Shown here in pieces: positions 62,261 through 64,000 of a stretch of 64,000 nt of DNA. Made by a program: the position numbers and the translations under genes. The stretch is from Synchiropus splendidus (taxonomy: Eukaryota > Chordata > Actinopteri > Syngnathiformes > Callionymidae). Location: contig NC_071340.1 of the NCBI RefSeq assembly GCF_027744825.2, forward strand, positions 8,943,501-9,007,500, given 5' to 3'. The stretch's first letter is position 1. The number at the start of each line of letters is the position of its first letter. The notes below the pieces were generated by a model. That model made no database searches, had not been told where the DNA came from, and saw only the letters and a program-made list of their open reading frames with translations.

Positions 62261-62627
62261 GTATCAACGTGGGGATTCCTCAAATGTTTTCCTGCTGGTG
62301 TTTAAGTGGAAACAAAGTGGTACAAAGAGTGTTCATTAGCTGGCTGCCAATTTTTCATGTTAACACGGTGTGTGTGCCATTGTGCTGTTGACAAAAACAG
62401 AGACATTATACAAATGATGTAACGTAATGATCAGTGATCTTATACCCAGTGCCAAACAAGGAGTGACTTCTTATTTCCTGCACACTTCCCAGCAGCGGTG
62501 GCCACACTCATAACCATATCTGTTTTTATCCTGGTGTTGGTTGGTAAATGATGTTGGTAAATTTATCTAAAATATCTCTCTAAAATATCTAAGGTGTGTT
62601 AAGAGCTAATTTGTCCCAATATAAGGA

Positions 62628-62800
62628 ACAGCCGACTTACGAGTGGGATAATACTATATATAATACTATTATATCCCACGCTGTTTACAGCCATAACTGT
62701 CATACATGTCGTACTCGTAAAAACAAACAAACAAAAAAAAAACTGTTGGCCGTGGTTGCAAGTACAGGTGGACGTAAGTCGAGCAGGTTGTAAATCGGAT
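62628..62800. repeat. Interspersed repeat with 'gacttac/gtaagtc' ends
   Basis: ccgacttacgagtgggat at the left and ggacgtaagtcgagcagg at the right are partly inverted; related to 52390-52700. Confidence 0.45.
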
Positions 62801-63394
62801 GTTACTTGAAATTGACTCCAAAAACAGTATATGTTAAACATATTCATTATTTCCGACCAAAGATCTTGGTCACGTGGACAGGATGTAACCGATCAAGACC
62901 AAGAAAGACGCTCACTTTTAATCATGACAAGTAAATCCCGCTCCCATCTGCCGATGTCCAGGTGGTATTCAGGAACATTAGCTCCTTGAGCAGTGGATGT
63001 TTTCATGTTATTCAGTTATTATGATGATTGTTTCAGGATTTTTCTGTTAAGAAATACCTACAACCCGCCACAATCATGTCCACCCCCATGATACGTGTTG
63101 TGTTTCCCACTTGTTGCGACGCTTCCACTTTGTTTTATCACATATGATCATGCCAGATTCCAGGCTTGGGCGATGAACTTCTCAGTAGGTGGTGAGGTGT
63201 TACACAGATGTAACAATCAACACGTGTGGGGTTTCTGACAGAGAAAAAAATGCGTGAGACACCCCCTCTCCAGATCACCCTCCGTCATCACCTCATTTAC
63301 CAGTCGTGAACTTCATTGGTTGCCCTCTTCTTTTCCAGTTTGCTGGCGTCTCCATCTACACGAGATCTAGCACGGCTTCCCTTCGAAACACTTT

Positions 63395-63500
63395 CAAACT
63401 AGCTTGCCTCCCGAGCTCCACATGAGCTGTGCCTCTAATGTCCATTTTTCTAATCTTGTCCATCCTGGTCTCTCCCAATGAAAAGCTCATCTCCGATGCG
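63395..63500 (-). mobile_element. LINE C-terminal fragment
   Basis: On the minus strand it reads SLGETRMDKIRKMDIRGTAHV, in steps matching the end of RTE-like LINE ORF2 (LGVTR-DKIRN--IRGT). Parallel to 44905-45000. Non-functional remnant. Confidence 0.6.
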
Positions 63501-64000
63501 TCCTCCGAACACTGCATCAGAGGTGTCAAAATCAATCATACCAGGGTCTTAAATTTTGAGCTCAGTCCAAGCCTAGTGCCAAGTAAAATAATTTCACAGT
63601 TTGCAACTGGCAATCTTTGACAGGAAATAAATGTCCAGTAGAGAATGTGGTATCAGTTTACCCTTTAATAATGGGGGACTAATATCAGCATAGCACATCA
63701 CTCTACCACTCCTTGACCATCACCTCCCTCACAACACTCAAGAAACATTAAGGTTCTCTGGAAATGAATTCTTAATATTTAAGCCACCGATCATGATCAG
63801 CCAATATCTGAGAAACACTGTGTGATCGGCATGCACCGATCACAAATCTGACAAAGCCTCACGTGTGGTGAGGTGTCCTCGCTCCCTGTCTTCCTCACGG
63901 CTCACTCACTGCAGCAGCGTGTCTGCTGTGGAACTTTGCATCCTGCAGCAGGCAATGGAAAAACACTTTGTGGTAAAGCATGACTTTAATACGCCATTTA

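Overview
The window looks like a vertebrate chromosome segment, most probably from a ray-finned (percomorph-type) fish. The genes are split by GT-AG introns, the encoded proteins closely resemble known vertebrate enzymes, promoters are GC-rich inside otherwise AT-rich DNA, and there are fish-like decayed LINEs, small inverted-repeat elements and microsatellites. No bacterial, plasmid or viral gene organisation is visible. All gene calls below rest on spliced translation by eye and on remembered family sequences; no database search was possible.

Left part (1-17,200), gene dense. The window opens inside a UDP-glycosyltransferase of the UGT3 type (+, last three exons, stop at 1205). Then come pgp, phosphoglycolate/glycerol-3-phosphate phosphatase (+, two exons, 3722-6110), and tail-to-tail with it mrps36/kgd4, the small subunit that links E3 to the 2-oxoglutarate dehydrogenase complex (-, four coding exons, 9400-6640). 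Two complete head-to-tail copies of betaine-homocysteine S-methyltransferase follow (-, eight exons each, 13985-11090 and 17197-14830).

Middle (17,200-37,450). About 7.5 kb of intergenic DNA holds repeats only. It is followed by a complete 14-exon proline dehydrogenase gene, prodh (+, 24788-37446), which includes a 14-nt microexon and one intron with a GC donor. Its introns carry LINE and inverted-repeat element remnants.

Right part (37,450-64,000). I find no protein-coding gene in 26.5 kb. It holds decayed LINE fragments, inverted-repeat elements and simple repeats, between which lie several repeat-free blocks with a composition typical of conserved non-coding regulatory DNA. It reads as a gene desert that could serve a developmental gene outside the window.

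The genes share a metabolic flavour (conjugation, phosphometabolite repair, TCA cycle, methyl-group and proline catabolism), but they sit on both strands with separate promoters. Nothing suggests co-transcription. I did not find a convincing new multi-gene system. The points most worth checking are the tandem bhmt pair, the altered UGT signature residue, the prodh splice oddities, the inverted-repeat element family and the putative enhancer blocks.
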